Part shown: piece by piece, positions 25,313 to 33,365 of the stretch
Position numbering within the stretch: position 1 is the stretch's first letter
Layout: each line of letters begins with the position of its first letter
Assembly: GCA_963974055.1 (NCBI GenBank)
Contig: CAXBCP010000006.1
Location: forward strand, 62,001-126,000
Length of the DNA: 64,000 nt
Reading direction: 5' to 3'
Source of the DNA: CAXBCP01 sp963974055
GTDB taxonomy: Bacteria > Pseudomonadota > Alphaproteobacteria > MPNO01 > UBA830
Notes under the pieces: model-generated
Seen by the model: only the letters and a program-made list of their open reading frames with translations
The model's database searches: none
What the model was told of the DNA's origin: nothing
Made by a program: the position numbers and the translations under genes

Positions 25313-25744
25313 ATGCAAGTTGCTAAAATTCTGCAGAACAAGGGCAGCGACGTTTTTACGATCCGGCCCGACGCGACAATTGAGACCGCAATCGCTGCCC
25401 TCCGCGAACACGGCATCGGCGCACTTGTGGTTTCGTCCAACGGCGCGGCGGTCGAAGGCATCGTCTCGGAGCGCGATTTCGTCCATGGGCTCGCCGATAG
25501 CGGCGCGGCGCTTCTGGCATCTCCGGTCTCGGACGTGATGACAACGGAAGTTCTGACCTGCACCCGGAGCGACACCAGTCGCGATCTGCTCGGCCAGATG
25601 ACCGAACGGCGGGTCCGCCATGTGCCCGTGGTCGAAAACGGTTCCCTGTGCGGCATGGTCAGTATCGGCGACGCCGTCAAGGCCCGGCTGGATGAGGTTC
25701 AGCACGAGGCGGATGCCCTGCGCGAATATATCTCGCATACCTGA
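25313..25744 (+). CDS. Two-CBS-domain protein
   Basis: 143 residues consisting almost wholly of two CBS motifs: residues about 8-65 (VFTIRPDATIETAIAALREHGIG...GIVSERD) and 75-130 (VMTTEVLTCTRSD...HVPVVENGSLCGMVSIGDAV). CBS pairs bind adenosine nucleotides and sense energy state. A strong TTAAGGAGACC precedes the ATG. Stand-alone proteins of this type are common in alphaproteobacteria and of unknown partner. Divergent from glnB, single gene. Confidence 0.88.
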   Translation: MQVAKILQNKGSDVFTIRPDATIETAIAALREHGIGALVVSSNGAAVEGIVSERDFVHGLADSGAALLASPVSDVMTTEVLTCTRSDTSRDLLGQMTERRVRHVPVVENGSLCGMVSIGDAVKARLDEVQHEADALREYISHT

Positions 25745-25764
25745 CCGGAGAGCCGTATCGGCGC

Positions 25765-25953
25765 TCAGTCGCCGCCGCCGTCCGCCTCAAGATAGGTATC
25801 GGACTTGTTCCAGGTGTTTTCGGCACCGCAGGCCCGGCAATCGATGGTCGCCCCCTGGATATCGACCCATTCGAAGACAAACCAGTCCTCGAAGGTAAGA
25901 CCGGTATAGATCTTCCGCTCGCATTTCTTACAGTTGATCAGAACCCGGGGCAT
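25765..25953 (-). CDS. Small zinc-ribbon-like protein
   Basis: 62 residues with two CxxC pairs, CKKC (residues 8-11) and CRAC (39-42), spaced as in one zinc ribbon. GGAGA lies at good distance before the ATG. The motif CKKCERKIYTGLTF and the acidic C-terminus give no family I recognise. Likely a small metal-binding cytoplasmic protein; convergent with the CBS gene. Confidence 0.7.
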   Translation of the reverse strand: MPRVLINCKKCERKIYTGLTFEDWFVFEWVDIQGATIDCRACGAENTWNKSDTYLEADGGGD

Positions 25954-26078
25954 ATCGTTCTCCGTCGGTGACTGCCGCTACAGTCTGGACCCCGGATACC
26001 GCGCCGGTCAACCGGCGGCGCTGGCGCGATCGTTTGCCCCTGTGCTAGTAAACCGGCGGTCAATAACAGGAATCCGAC

Positions 26079-27236
26079 GTGAAAACCGGTAACAGCATTC
26101 TGTCCAGCTACGGGACCACGATTTTCGAAGTCATGTCGCGCCTTGCGCAGGAACACGACGCCGTCAACCTGGGGCAGGGGTTCCCCGACGGGAACGGCCC
26201 CGACGACGTTGTCGAAGCCGGCGTCGATTACCTGCGGAACGGCGTGAACCAGTATCCGTCGATGTTCGGCATTCCCGACCTCCGCATGGCGGTCGCCGAG
26301 CACGCGGACCGGTTTTACGGCCTCGACATCGACTGGCAGACGGAAACCATGGTGACGTCGGGCGGCACCGAAGCCCTCGGCGCGGCGCTGCTCGGGCTGA
26401 TCGAGCCCGGCGACGAGGTAATCCTGATCGAGCCGCTTTACGATTCCTACCTGCCGATCGTCCAGCGCGGCGGCGGCATTGCGAAACTGGTGCGCCTGGA
26501 AGCGCCGGGCTGGGAGCTGCCGCGGGCGGAACTGGAAGCGGCGTTTTCCGAAAAGACCAAGCTGATCCTCGTCAATACGCCGATGAATCCCTGCGCCAAG
26601 GTATTCAGCCGCGACGAGCTCGAATTCATCTCGGCGCTGTGCCTCAAACACGATGCCTTCGCCGTCTGTGATGAAGTGTACGAGCATCTCGCCTTTGACG
26701 GCGTGCCGCATATCCCGATGATCACCTTGCCGGGCATGCGCGACCGCACCGTGCGCATTCAGTCGGCGGGCAAGATATTTTCGCTGACCGGCTGGAAGAT
26801 CGGCATGATCACCGCCGCGCCTGAAGTCCTCATCCCGATCGCCAAGGCGCACCAGTACCTGACCTTCACGACGCCGCCCAACCTTCAGGCGGCCGTCGCT
26901 TACGGTCTGCGCAAGGACGACGCCTATTTTGAGGCGCTCGGCGCCGATATGCAGGCGCGTCGCGATCATCTCGCCGATGGCCTGCGCGACATCGGGTTCG
27001 ATGTGATTCCCTGCCAGGGCACCTATTTTCTGACCACGGATTTCCGGCCGCTCGGCTATAACGGCGACGATGCCGAATTCTGCAAGTACCTGACGGTTGA
27101 GGCGGGGGTTGCCGCCGTACCGGTCAGTGCCTTCTATACCTCGGCGGAAACCGGCCATTTTGCGCGGTTTTCGTTCTGCAAGAAGGCCGAAACCATCGAC
27201 GAGGCGCTGCGCCGGCTGAAAACCCATTTCGGATAG
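26079..27236 (+). CDS. Class I/II PLP aminotransferase
   Basis: 385 residues, fold-type I aminotransferase. N-terminal VNLGQGFPDGNGPDDV, NPCAKV of the substrate region, DEVYEHL, and the PLP lysine K232 in SAGKIFSLTGWKIG; ARFSFCK near the end supplies the carboxylate-binding Arg. The pattern fits the kynurenine/methionine/N-succinyl-diaminopimelate aminotransferase group (YbdL/DapC-like). The start is GTG 26079 with ACAGGAA upstream. Substrate is not decided by the sequence. A tRNA-His gene follows. Confidence 0.9.
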   Translation: MKTGNSILSSYGTTIFEVMSRLAQEHDAVNLGQGFPDGNGPDDVVEAGVDYLRNGVNQYPSMFGIPDLRMAVAEHADRFYGLDIDWQTETMVTSGGTEALGAALLGLIEPGDEVILIEPLYDSYLPIVQRGGGIAKLVRLEAPGWELPRAELEAAFSEKTKLILVNTPMNPCAKVFSRDELEFISALCLKHDAFAVCDEVYEHLAFDGVPHIPMITLPGMRDRTVRIQSAGKIFSLTGWKIGMITAAPEVLIPIAKAHQYLTFTTPPNLQAAVAYGLRKDDAYFEALGADMQARRDHLADGLRDIGFDVIPCQGTYFLTTDFRPLGYNGDDAEFCKYLTVEAGVAAVPVSAFYTSAETGHFARFSFCKKAETIDEALRRLKTHFG

Positions 27237-27292
27237 GCGGTTGCATCTTGACGCCCGGCGGTGCGGGGGCTACTTAATCCGCCGTCTTTGCG

Positions 27293-27369
27293 GTGGCTGT
27301 AGCTCAGTTGGTTAGAGCGCCTGGTTGTGGTCCAGGAGGTCGGGGGTTCGAGACCCCTCAGCCACCCCA
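27293..27369 (+). tRNA. tRNA-His (GTG)
   Basis: Acceptor GTGGCTG pairs with CAGCCAC. The D-loop AGCTCAGTTGGTTAGAG, the anticodon arm CCTGG-TTGTGGT-CCAGG with anticodon GTG, and TTCGAGA in the T-arm are all intact. G at 27292 can supply the extra 5' G(-1) facing discriminator C, as tRNA-His requires. CCA is encoded. Confidence 0.97.
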
Positions 27370-27404
27370 TTTTTTCCCTGCCGATGATCGGAAGCATAGC
27401 GGCA

Positions 27405-27917
27405 ATGTCTGAAAAGATGCCCGTACCTTCCGCCGCCGATCGCCTGATTTTTCCCATTTTACTGTTGGCCGCCGTTAGCCTCACCCTCGGCGTATTCCTG
27501 CCGGTGGTCGAGGTCAGCAATCTGGCGATCTTCGCATCTCGGTTTTCCATCGCCGAAGCCGCGTGGGAACTGCTGGCCGACGAACAGTACCTGCTGGGCG
27601 TGGTGATCGTGGTCTTCTCGGTCGTCTTTCCCCTTGGCAAGATAGTGGCGGCGGCGGTGCTCTGGCGGCGCTACAGGGCCGACGGCAGGGCACCGGGCAG
27701 ATGGATCGGCCGGCTCGAATTTTTCGGGCGCTGGTCCTGTGCCGACGTTTTCCTGGTGGCCATGGCCATCGTTGTTGCCAAGACATCCGGGTTGGCCGAT
27801 GCGCGCATGGAAATCGGGATGTGGTTCTTTGCCGCGTCGATCGTCCTGATGGGGATCGGAGTTTACTGCCTCAAAAAGGCAACCGCGCCGGGGCCGTCAA
27901 AACAGAAAACGCTCTAG
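27405..27917 (+). CDS. PqiA-family (paraquat-inducible protein A) membrane protein
   Basis: 170 residues with four predicted membrane helices: LIFPILLLAAVSLTLGVFLP, YLLGVVIVVFSVVFPLGKIV, a helix at SCADVFLVAMAIVVAK, and MWFFAASIVLMGIGVYCL. VFPLGK and FGRWSCADVFLVA are signature pieces of one PqiA half-domain. PqiA-type proteins act in membrane lipid/stress systems with PqiB MCE proteins, absent here. The start ATG 27405 has GGAAG upstream; a longer frame would begin inside the tRNA and is rejected. Confidence 0.82.
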   Translation: MSEKMPVPSAADRLIFPILLLAAVSLTLGVFLPVVEVSNLAIFASRFSIAEAAWELLADEQYLLGVVIVVFSVVFPLGKIVAAAVLWRRYRADGRAPGRWIGRLEFFGRWSCADVFLVAMAIVVAKTSGLADARMEIGMWFFAASIVLMGIGVYCLKKATAPGPSKQKTL

Positions 27918-28970
27918 CTATTTGTCTTCGCCGGGATAAGGGATCAGGCCGGGCATCCCTTCGACATGGCGGACGCGGTCGGCGCCCTTGACGATCTCCA
28001 GCGTCATTGAGCCGATTCCCGCCATGGTGAAGGTCATCTGCTGGCCGACCTGCGGCCATTTGTGGATATCCATCGAACAGCCCATGCCGATGGTGCCGGT
28101 GCCGATCACGTCGCCGGGATAGACGGTTTCGTTGTCCGATACATAGGCGACAAGGTGTTCGGCCCAGAAAGAGCGTGGCTCGCCGGTGTTTCCTTTCCAC
28201 CAGGTCTCGCCGTCGACGACGATGGAACACTCGATATTGCGCTCGTCGATCTCGTCGGCGGTGACCAGGCAGGGGCCCATGGGCGTGCAGAAATCCTTGC
28301 GTTTGTTGGGACCGAACGGTTCGCGCTTGTAGCCGTCGCGGCAGCTCGGATCGATCAGGATGGTGTAACCGGCGATATGCTCCTTCGCTTCCTCGAAGGT
28401 CAGGTTGGAGCCCTGCTTGCCGATGACGATGCCGAGTTCCAGTTCGAGGTCGAGGCGCTCGGTGTAATAGGGAAACGGGACGGGGTCTTCTGTACCGGTA
28501 ATGGTATCGCAATTGCCCTTGTAATAGGGCGGGGTGACGTACCAGTGTTCGGTCTTCACGAACGGCACGTCGGCCTTCGACATGTGCGTGTGATAGATCG
28601 AGAAATCACGGAACGCACCGGGGCGGGGCACCGGGGCCAGCAGTTTTACTTCGTCTCGGGGAAACACAAGGCGCTCGCCGTCGATTCCCTGCGGATCGGC
28701 GTCGTCTTTCAGGCATGTGTTTATCCACGTCACCGCCTGCTCCGCGGCCGCGCGGGATTTATGTGCGCCTTTCAGCCAGCCGATCATGTCGGGGGGGCAG
28801 CGGACGGCGGCAAGTTCGCGTGGGGTGGGCTCGTCCGTTTCGGCGGCAAGATACCCGATGTAACAGCTTGTCAGGTCGGCGATGCGGCCGGTTTCGTCGC
28901 CGTCGATGGGCACGCCGATCCGGCGATGGCGGCCAAGCGCGGTATTCACTTCAAAGCTGACGAGCTTCAC
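27918..28970 (-). CDS. Fumarylacetoacetate hydrolase-family protein
   Basis: 350 residues from a GTG start with GGGGAGAC upstream. FAH-fold motifs include a catalytic region FRDFSIYHTHM, then the metal-binding LDLELELGIVIGK with its Glu pair and LIDPSCRDG, with GTIGMGCSMD near the end. Family members hydrolyse 1,3-diketones, decarboxylate oxaloacetate, or hydrate/hydrolyse 2-oxo acids such as 2-keto-3-deoxy sugar acids. It is the last gene of the minus-strand operon containing the enolase-like gene, and follows the hydroxyacid dehydrogenase by 30 bp. Confidence 0.87.
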   Translation of the reverse strand: MKLVSFEVNTALGRHRRIGVPIDGDETGRIADLTSCYIGYLAAETDEPTPRELAAVRCPPDMIGWLKGAHKSRAAAEQAVTWINTCLKDDADPQGIDGERLVFPRDEVKLLAPVPRPGAFRDFSIYHTHMSKADVPFVKTEHWYVTPPYYKGNCDTITGTEDPVPFPYYTERLDLELELGIVIGKQGSNLTFEEAKEHIAGYTILIDPSCRDGYKREPFGPNKRKDFCTPMGPCLVTADEIDERNIECSIVVDGETWWKGNTGEPRSFWAEHLVAYVSDNETVYPGDVIGTGTIGMGCSMDIHKWPQVGQQMTFTMAGIGSMTLEIVKGADRVRHVEGMPGLIPYPGEDK

Positions 28971-29000
28971 AATCTGTCTCCCCGTTTATTTGTATCGATC

Positions 29001-29945
29001 CTAGACGACCCGGTGCAGCAAATCTTCCCCGTCGCGCAGGCGGCGGCAGTTTTCGAATACGATCCCGAGGCTGCGGTCCAGAGTCTCCGGCGTGTTCCAG
29101 CCGATATGCGGCATGACGACCACGTTGTCGAGACCGAAGAGCGGATTGCCGCCCGGCGCCGGTTCAAGCGTGACGACGTCCAGCCCGGCGGCCCGCAGGT
29201 GACCGGATTCCAGCGCCGCGAACAGGGCGGCCTCGTCGACAAGCCCGCCGCGCGCCGTATTGACCAGAACTGCGCCGGGTTTCATGGCGGCAAGGGCGGC
29301 GGCGTCGATCATGCGTTCGGTCGCCGTCGTCTGCGGCAGGTGCAAAGAAACAATATCCGCTTCGCTGAGGAGCGCCGGTAGTTCCCGCCACGCGGCGTCG
29401 GCATCCGCTTTCTCGGCGGTTGCGGTATAGAGAACCGTTGCGCCCATGGATTTCAGGACCGGCGCGAGGAGCCTGGCGACATCGCCGTACCCGACCAGTC
29501 CTATTGTCCGTCCGGCGATCTCGCCGAGTCCGTCGAATGCCGTCAGTTCTGCCGTCCAGCCGTCGCCTGCGCGCATCCGGGCGTCGAAATAGGGAACCCG
29601 CCGCAGGGCGGCCAGCATCAGGGCCAGCGTCATTTCGGCGACGGCGCGGGAATTGGTGCCCGGCATGTTGCACACCGCGACGTCGTGCCGTTTCGCCGCC
29701 TCGAGATCGATGGTGTTGACCCCGACGCCGATTTTCTGGATCAGCCGGAGAGCCGGCGCCGACGCGATAACCTCCGCCGTGACCGTTTCGAGAACGTGCA
29801 GCAGCACGTCGGCATCCGTGATGGCAGCGGCGAAGGTTTCCCTGTCGGCCTCGTCTATGACGGCGATATCCAGCCAGTCGGGCGACGTGGTTGCGATGCG
29901 GCCGATGAACCCCGGGCTGGCGCGGTATTGCAGGACCGCCTTCAT
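29001..29945 (-). CDS. D-isomer-specific 2-hydroxyacid dehydrogenase
   Basis: 314 residues. The NAD-binding domain (about 100-285) has the Rossmann loop GYGDVA. The catalytic triad is Arg in NTARGG, Glu in LEPAPGGNPL and His in MPHIGWNT. It should reduce a 2-oxo acid or oxidise a D-2-hydroxy acid. Its ATG overlaps the stop of the enolase-like gene (ATGA). Placement between an enolase paralogue and a FAH enzyme suggests a step in one short pathway for a hydroxy or sugar acid (inference). Confidence 0.88.
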   Translation of the reverse strand: MKAVLQYRASPGFIGRIATTSPDWLDIAVIDEADRETFAAAITDADVLLHVLETVTAEVIASAPALRLIQKIGVGVNTIDLEAAKRHDVAVCNMPGTNSRAVAEMTLALMLAALRRVPYFDARMRAGDGWTAELTAFDGLGEIAGRTIGLVGYGDVARLLAPVLKSMGATVLYTATAEKADADAAWRELPALLSEADIVSLHLPQTTATERMIDAAALAAMKPGAVLVNTARGGLVDEAALFAALESGHLRAAGLDVVTLEPAPGGNPLFGLDNVVVMPHIGWNTPETLDRSLGIVFENCRRLRDGEDLLHRVV

Positions 29946-31198
29946 GTGCCGGCTAGTCTGGCCCTGTCGCCGAGGGCTTCCTCTATGCGCAGGACCTCGT
30001 TCCATTTCGCCATGCGTTCGGACCGGGCGAAGGAGCCGACCTTGAGCTGCCCGGAATTCCAGCCGACGGCAAGGTGCGCGATCGTGACGTCTTCGGTCTC
30101 GCCCGACCGGGCGGAGACGACGGTGGCCCAGCCCGCCTTCTTGGCGGCGTCCAGGGCCGCTTTTGTTTCAGTGACGGTGCCCGCCTGGTTCGGTTTGATC
30201 AGGGCGGAATTGCAGATGCCGTCATCCGCTGCGTCGGCGATCCGTTCGGCGCTGGTCACCAGAAAATCGTCGCCGATGATCTGTATCGTGTCGCCGAACT
30301 TCGCGGTGAAAGTCCTGAAGGCGTCCGGATCGTCTTCGCCCAGCGGGTCTTCGATCGAGATGATGGGATATTTTCCGATCCAGGATCCGAGCATGTCGAT
30401 CATGCCCGCGCCGTCGAGTTCTTTTTTCTCGAGACCGAGACGGTAAATACCGTCTTTTCCGAATTCCGACGCCGCGATGTCGAGCGAGATCGCAACGTCG
30501 TCGCCCGGGTCCATATCGGCGGCTTCGATGGCGCGGGTGAGCATGTCGAGAGCTTCCTCGTTCGTTGCGAATTCGGGCCACCAGCCGCCTTCGTCCGCCA
30601 CCCCGGACAGCTTGCCGGCATCTGCCATCAGTTTACCGGCGGCGATATAGACTTCGGCGATCATCTCCAGGGCTTCGTCGAAACTTTCCGCGCCGACAGG
30701 AACCGCCATGAAGTCCTGGATATCGACGCGCCCGCCGGCATGGGCGCCGCCGCCGAATATCTGGATTTCGGGCATTGGTATGCGGATGTCGCGGTCCTCC
30801 GCGAGGTGCTGCCACAGGGGCATCCCGGCGGCATTCGCGGTGGCGTGCAATACGGCCATCGAGGTTGCGATGGTGGCGTTGCCGCCGAGTTTCGATTTCG
30901 AATCCGTGTCGTCGAGGTCGATCATGGCGAGGTCGACAGCTTCCTGATCGGCTGCGTTCATCCCGCGAAGCCGGTCGGCGATTGCACCGTTCACGTTGTC
31001 CAGCGCATTGTCGACGCCGAACCCGCCGAAATCCTGCCCGCCGTCGCGCAGGTCTATCGCTTCGTGTATGCCGCGCGATGCGCCGGCCGGGGCAATGGCG
31101 CGGCCGATAGCGCCGTTTGCCAGCGTGACTTCGGTTTCCACGGTGGGGCGGCCGCGGGAATCCCAGACACGTCGTGCCTTAACATCGGCGATCTTCAT
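29942..31198 (-). CDS. Enolase paralogue with altered active site
   Basis: 418 residues, alignable over its length to housekeeping enolase. Metal ligands D240 (SLDIAASEF), E283 (SIEDPLGEDD) and D310/D311 (GDDFLVT) are kept, as are K335 (LIKPNQ), K386 (GQLKVG), H153 and E203 (ADEGG). Changes at functional sites: A363 replaces the conserved His (VSARSGETED, usually SHRSGETED), D162 replaces Glu in VDIQ(E/D)F, and loop 1 reads PAGASRG instead of PSGASTG. The enzyme therefore probably eliminates water from a related phosphorylated acid, not 2-phosphoglycerate. It is coupled by ATGA to the upstream kinase and the downstream dehydrogenase. The ATG at 31198 gives the family N-terminus. Confidence 0.87.
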   Translation of the reverse strand: MKIADVKARRVWDSRGRPTVETEVTLANGAIGRAIAPAGASRGIHEAIDLRDGGQDFGGFGVDNALDNVNGAIADRLRGMNAADQEAVDLAMIDLDDTDSKSKLGGNATIATSMAVLHATANAAGMPLWQHLAEDRDIRIPMPEIQIFGGGAHAGGRVDIQDFMAVPVGAESFDEALEMIAEVYIAAGKLMADAGKLSGVADEGGWWPEFATNEEALDMLTRAIEAADMDPGDDVAISLDIAASEFGKDGIYRLGLEKKELDGAGMIDMLGSWIGKYPIISIEDPLGEDDPDAFRTFTAKFGDTIQIIGDDFLVTSAERIADAADDGICNSALIKPNQAGTVTETKAALDAAKKAGWATVVSARSGETEDVTIAHLAVGWNSGQLKVGSFARSERMAKWNEVLRIEEALGDRARLAGT

Positions 31199-32193
31199 AT
31201 TTCGGCTTCTTCCCTGTAGATGCGGCATACGTCCGCAAGTTTTTGTTGAGGGCCCAGCAAGGCGGCGCGGGCGGCCCTGCGGACCCGGTTTTTCTCGGCT
31301 TCGTCTGTGATGTACTCCACCGGCGACGCGCCGTCGATGCGCGCGAGCATCAGTCCCGGCAGCAGCGCCGCGGTCCGCCGTTCGATTTCGTTGACGGCTT
31401 CCCAGTCGACCCCGGCGAGATAGCTATCGGCGCAGGCGGCGTAGCTTTCAAGATATCCCTGCGTTGCGCCGGGGTTCCAGATGCATTTCAGCAGCAGGTG
31501 GTTGAGGCAGAAGGCAAGGTCGAAGGCGGGATCGCCGTACCAGGCGCATTCGGCATCCAGGAAGACCGGGCCGTCCGGGCCGGCGAGGATATTCTTGGGG
31601 CTGATATCGCCATGGACCAGGGCCCGCTTCGTGGTGGCGGTGATTTCCGCCAGTTCGCGCAGGCGCACCGCGAGGTCCGGGTGCGCTTCCGCGGTGCGCA
31701 ACAGATACGGTTCGATCCGGATGGGCTCGAATATATGGTCGGTCGCGAACCGCAGGCGGACGTCGTCTTTGCCGGCGGTGGCTGCGTGGATACGTCCGAG
31801 CGTGCTGCCGACAGCGGCGGCGGTTTCGTGGCGGACAACGCCGTCGCGCAGTTGCTGCTTCCAGACCGGGTACGCGCCGGGGTCGAAATATTCCATGACG
31901 AACAGACCGGCGTCCCGGTCCTCGGCCAGAATTTGCGGAACGGCGTGCGACGCGATCGCGGAGACGGTCCGTATCCAGTCGGCTTCGCTGGCGTTTCGCT
32001 CAACCGGGGCATGCCAGGTTTGCTCGGTTTTGAGCTGGGCCAGCGCGCGTTTAACGCAAAAGGACCCGGCGGCGCTGTCGACCCTCCAGATATCGGACGA
32101 TACGCCGCCGGTAAGGGCCTCGAGCACGGGCGTCTCGTCCGGCGCGATCAGTCCGGCCTCGCGAAGGGCGACAAGGATCGCATCGGTGTTCAC
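31195..32193 (-). CDS. APH-family small-molecule kinase
   Basis: 332 residues from a GTG that overlaps the permease stop (GTGA). The kinase fold of the aminoglycoside phosphotransferase/choline kinase superfamily: ATP lysine K48 (FCVKRA), Brenner motif HGDISPKN at 194-201 with catalytic D196, and the metal Asp D213 in FLDAECAWYGDPAFDLA. No antibiotic-resistance role is implied; many members phosphorylate metabolites. Directly upstream of an enolase-like gene, so it may make the phosphorylated acid that the enolase paralogue uses (inference). Confidence 0.87.
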   Translation of the reverse strand: MNTDAILVALREAGLIAPDETPVLEALTGGVSSDIWRVDSAAGSFCVKRALAQLKTEQTWHAPVERNASEADWIRTVSAIASHAVPQILAEDRDAGLFVMEYFDPGAYPVWKQQLRDGVVRHETAAAVGSTLGRIHAATAGKDDVRLRFATDHIFEPIRIEPYLLRTAEAHPDLAVRLRELAEITATTKRALVHGDISPKNILAGPDGPVFLDAECAWYGDPAFDLAFCLNHLLLKCIWNPGATQGYLESYAACADSYLAGVDWEAVNEIERRTAALLPGLMLARIDGASPVEYITDEAEKNRVRRAARAALLGPQQKLADVCRIYREEAEI

Positions 32194-33263
32194 GCCGCAC
32201 GCTTCCCGCCGGACGAAAAATACCGTCGGGCAAGCTTGTAGGCGGGCAGGGTGAATACCGTGATCATGATGATCCGGATGATATGATAGGCGGTGACAAG
32301 GGGAACCCCGAGATTCAGCACCGCGGCGGTCAGGCTCATTTCGGCGAGGCCGCCGGGGGCGGTCGCGGCAATCATCGCGGTGGCGACGATACCCGTCTGA
32401 TCGGCGATGAATACCGCGAGCAGAAGGGCAATCGCCATCATCACGACCGTCGTGATCGCCGACCCCAGAATGACCCGCGGCGCCGAGGTCATGGATTTCC
32501 GGTCGAACCGTTCGCCGAGCGCGAGACCTATGAATACCTGCGCCGCACTCAGCAGTTCGCGGGGCATCGCCGAAAACGTGATCTCGAAGACGGTAAGGAG
32601 GCTGGTAAAGATCGCCGCGCCGAGCATCCAGCAATTCGGCACGCGCAACCGGAAGAGGGTCAGCGACGACGCCAGCGCGCAACACAGCATGATGACCAGC
32701 CAGGGCAGGTCTACCGTGGCGGCCAGCGGCACGAAAATATCGTTTCCGGTTTCGCCGAAAAACGTCAGGGCGGGCGGGATGGACAGGATGACGATGGTCA
32801 CCCGGGTCAGTTGCGACAGGGTCAGCGGCACCGGTTGCGCGCCGAACCGGTCGCCCATTGCCAGCATTTCGGCCATGCCGCCGGGAACGTTCCCGAAGAA
32901 TGCGGTTGCGCTGTCAACGCGTGCGATCTTGACCAGTACAAGCGCGCCGAGCCCGCCAAGCCCGATGGAGACGATTGCGGCCAGAACCATCCACGGCAGA
33001 TGCGATGCGACAATGGCGGCGACCACCGGCGTAAAATAGAGCCCGATCGTGGTTCCGACGAATATCTGGCCGGTCTGGCGCACCCCGCGGGGTCCTTTCA
33101 GTCGCCAGCCCAGCAGATTGGCGGCCGCGATGGCGAACATCGACCCGAAGAACCAGGGCAGGGGCGCGTTTACCGTCGAAAGCAGCCAGCCGCCGGCCGC
33201 CGCGACCGGAAGGGCGGGAAGGCAGCGGACGATATCGCGTAAGGTGTTTCTAACAGCTTTCAC
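32190..33263 (-). CDS. AbrB/AmoA-like (PF05145-type) membrane protein
   Basis: 357 residues with about ten hydrophobic helices arranged as two repeats, each containing a PGG: FFGNVPGGMAEMLAMGDRFG and ATAPGGLAEMSLTAAVL. This family is often mislabelled ammonia monooxygenase or AbrB regulator; the sequence indicates an integral membrane protein, perhaps a transporter. The GTG start at 33263 falls right at the predicted transcription start of a TTGACA promoter, suggesting a leaderless message. The TTG upstream at 33299 is part of that -35 box. First gene of the kinase/enolase operon, so perhaps the uptake or export protein of that pathway. Confidence 0.8.
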   Translation of the reverse strand: MKAVRNTLRDIVRCLPALPVAAAGGWLLSTVNAPLPWFFGSMFAIAAANLLGWRLKGPRGVRQTGQIFVGTTIGLYFTPVVAAIVASHLPWMVLAAIVSIGLGGLGALVLVKIARVDSATAFFGNVPGGMAEMLAMGDRFGAQPVPLTLSQLTRVTIVILSIPPALTFFGETGNDIFVPLAATVDLPWLVIMLCCALASSLTLFRLRVPNCWMLGAAIFTSLLTVFEITFSAMPRELLSAAQVFIGLALGERFDRKSMTSAPRVILGSAITTVVMMAIALLLAVFIADQTGIVATAMIAATAPGGLAEMSLTAAVLNLGVPLVTAYHIIRIIMITVFTLPAYKLARRYFSSGGKRAA

Positions 33264-33270
33264 AGGATCG

Positions 33271-33299
33271 GTTAGACGGCATGACCGGGCCGGTGTCAA
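33271..33299 (-). promoter_or_regulatory. Sigma-70-like promoter of the permease-kinase-enolase operon
   Basis: Minus strand TTGACA (33299-33294), 17-nt spacer, TCTAAC (33276-33271, 4 of 6). Transcription would begin at about 33264, the base before the GTG codon. Confidence 0.6.
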
Positions 33300-33365
33300 A
33301 CCCGACCGGGCAATGGAATTGATCCGCGCCGGAAAGCCGCCATAGTGGCGGCCGGGAGGACGAAA

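Noticed and set aside
27327..27404. Longer start of the PqiA-like gene
   Set aside because: It would begin inside the tRNA-His gene; ATG 27405 has the better ribosome site and membrane-protein N-terminus.
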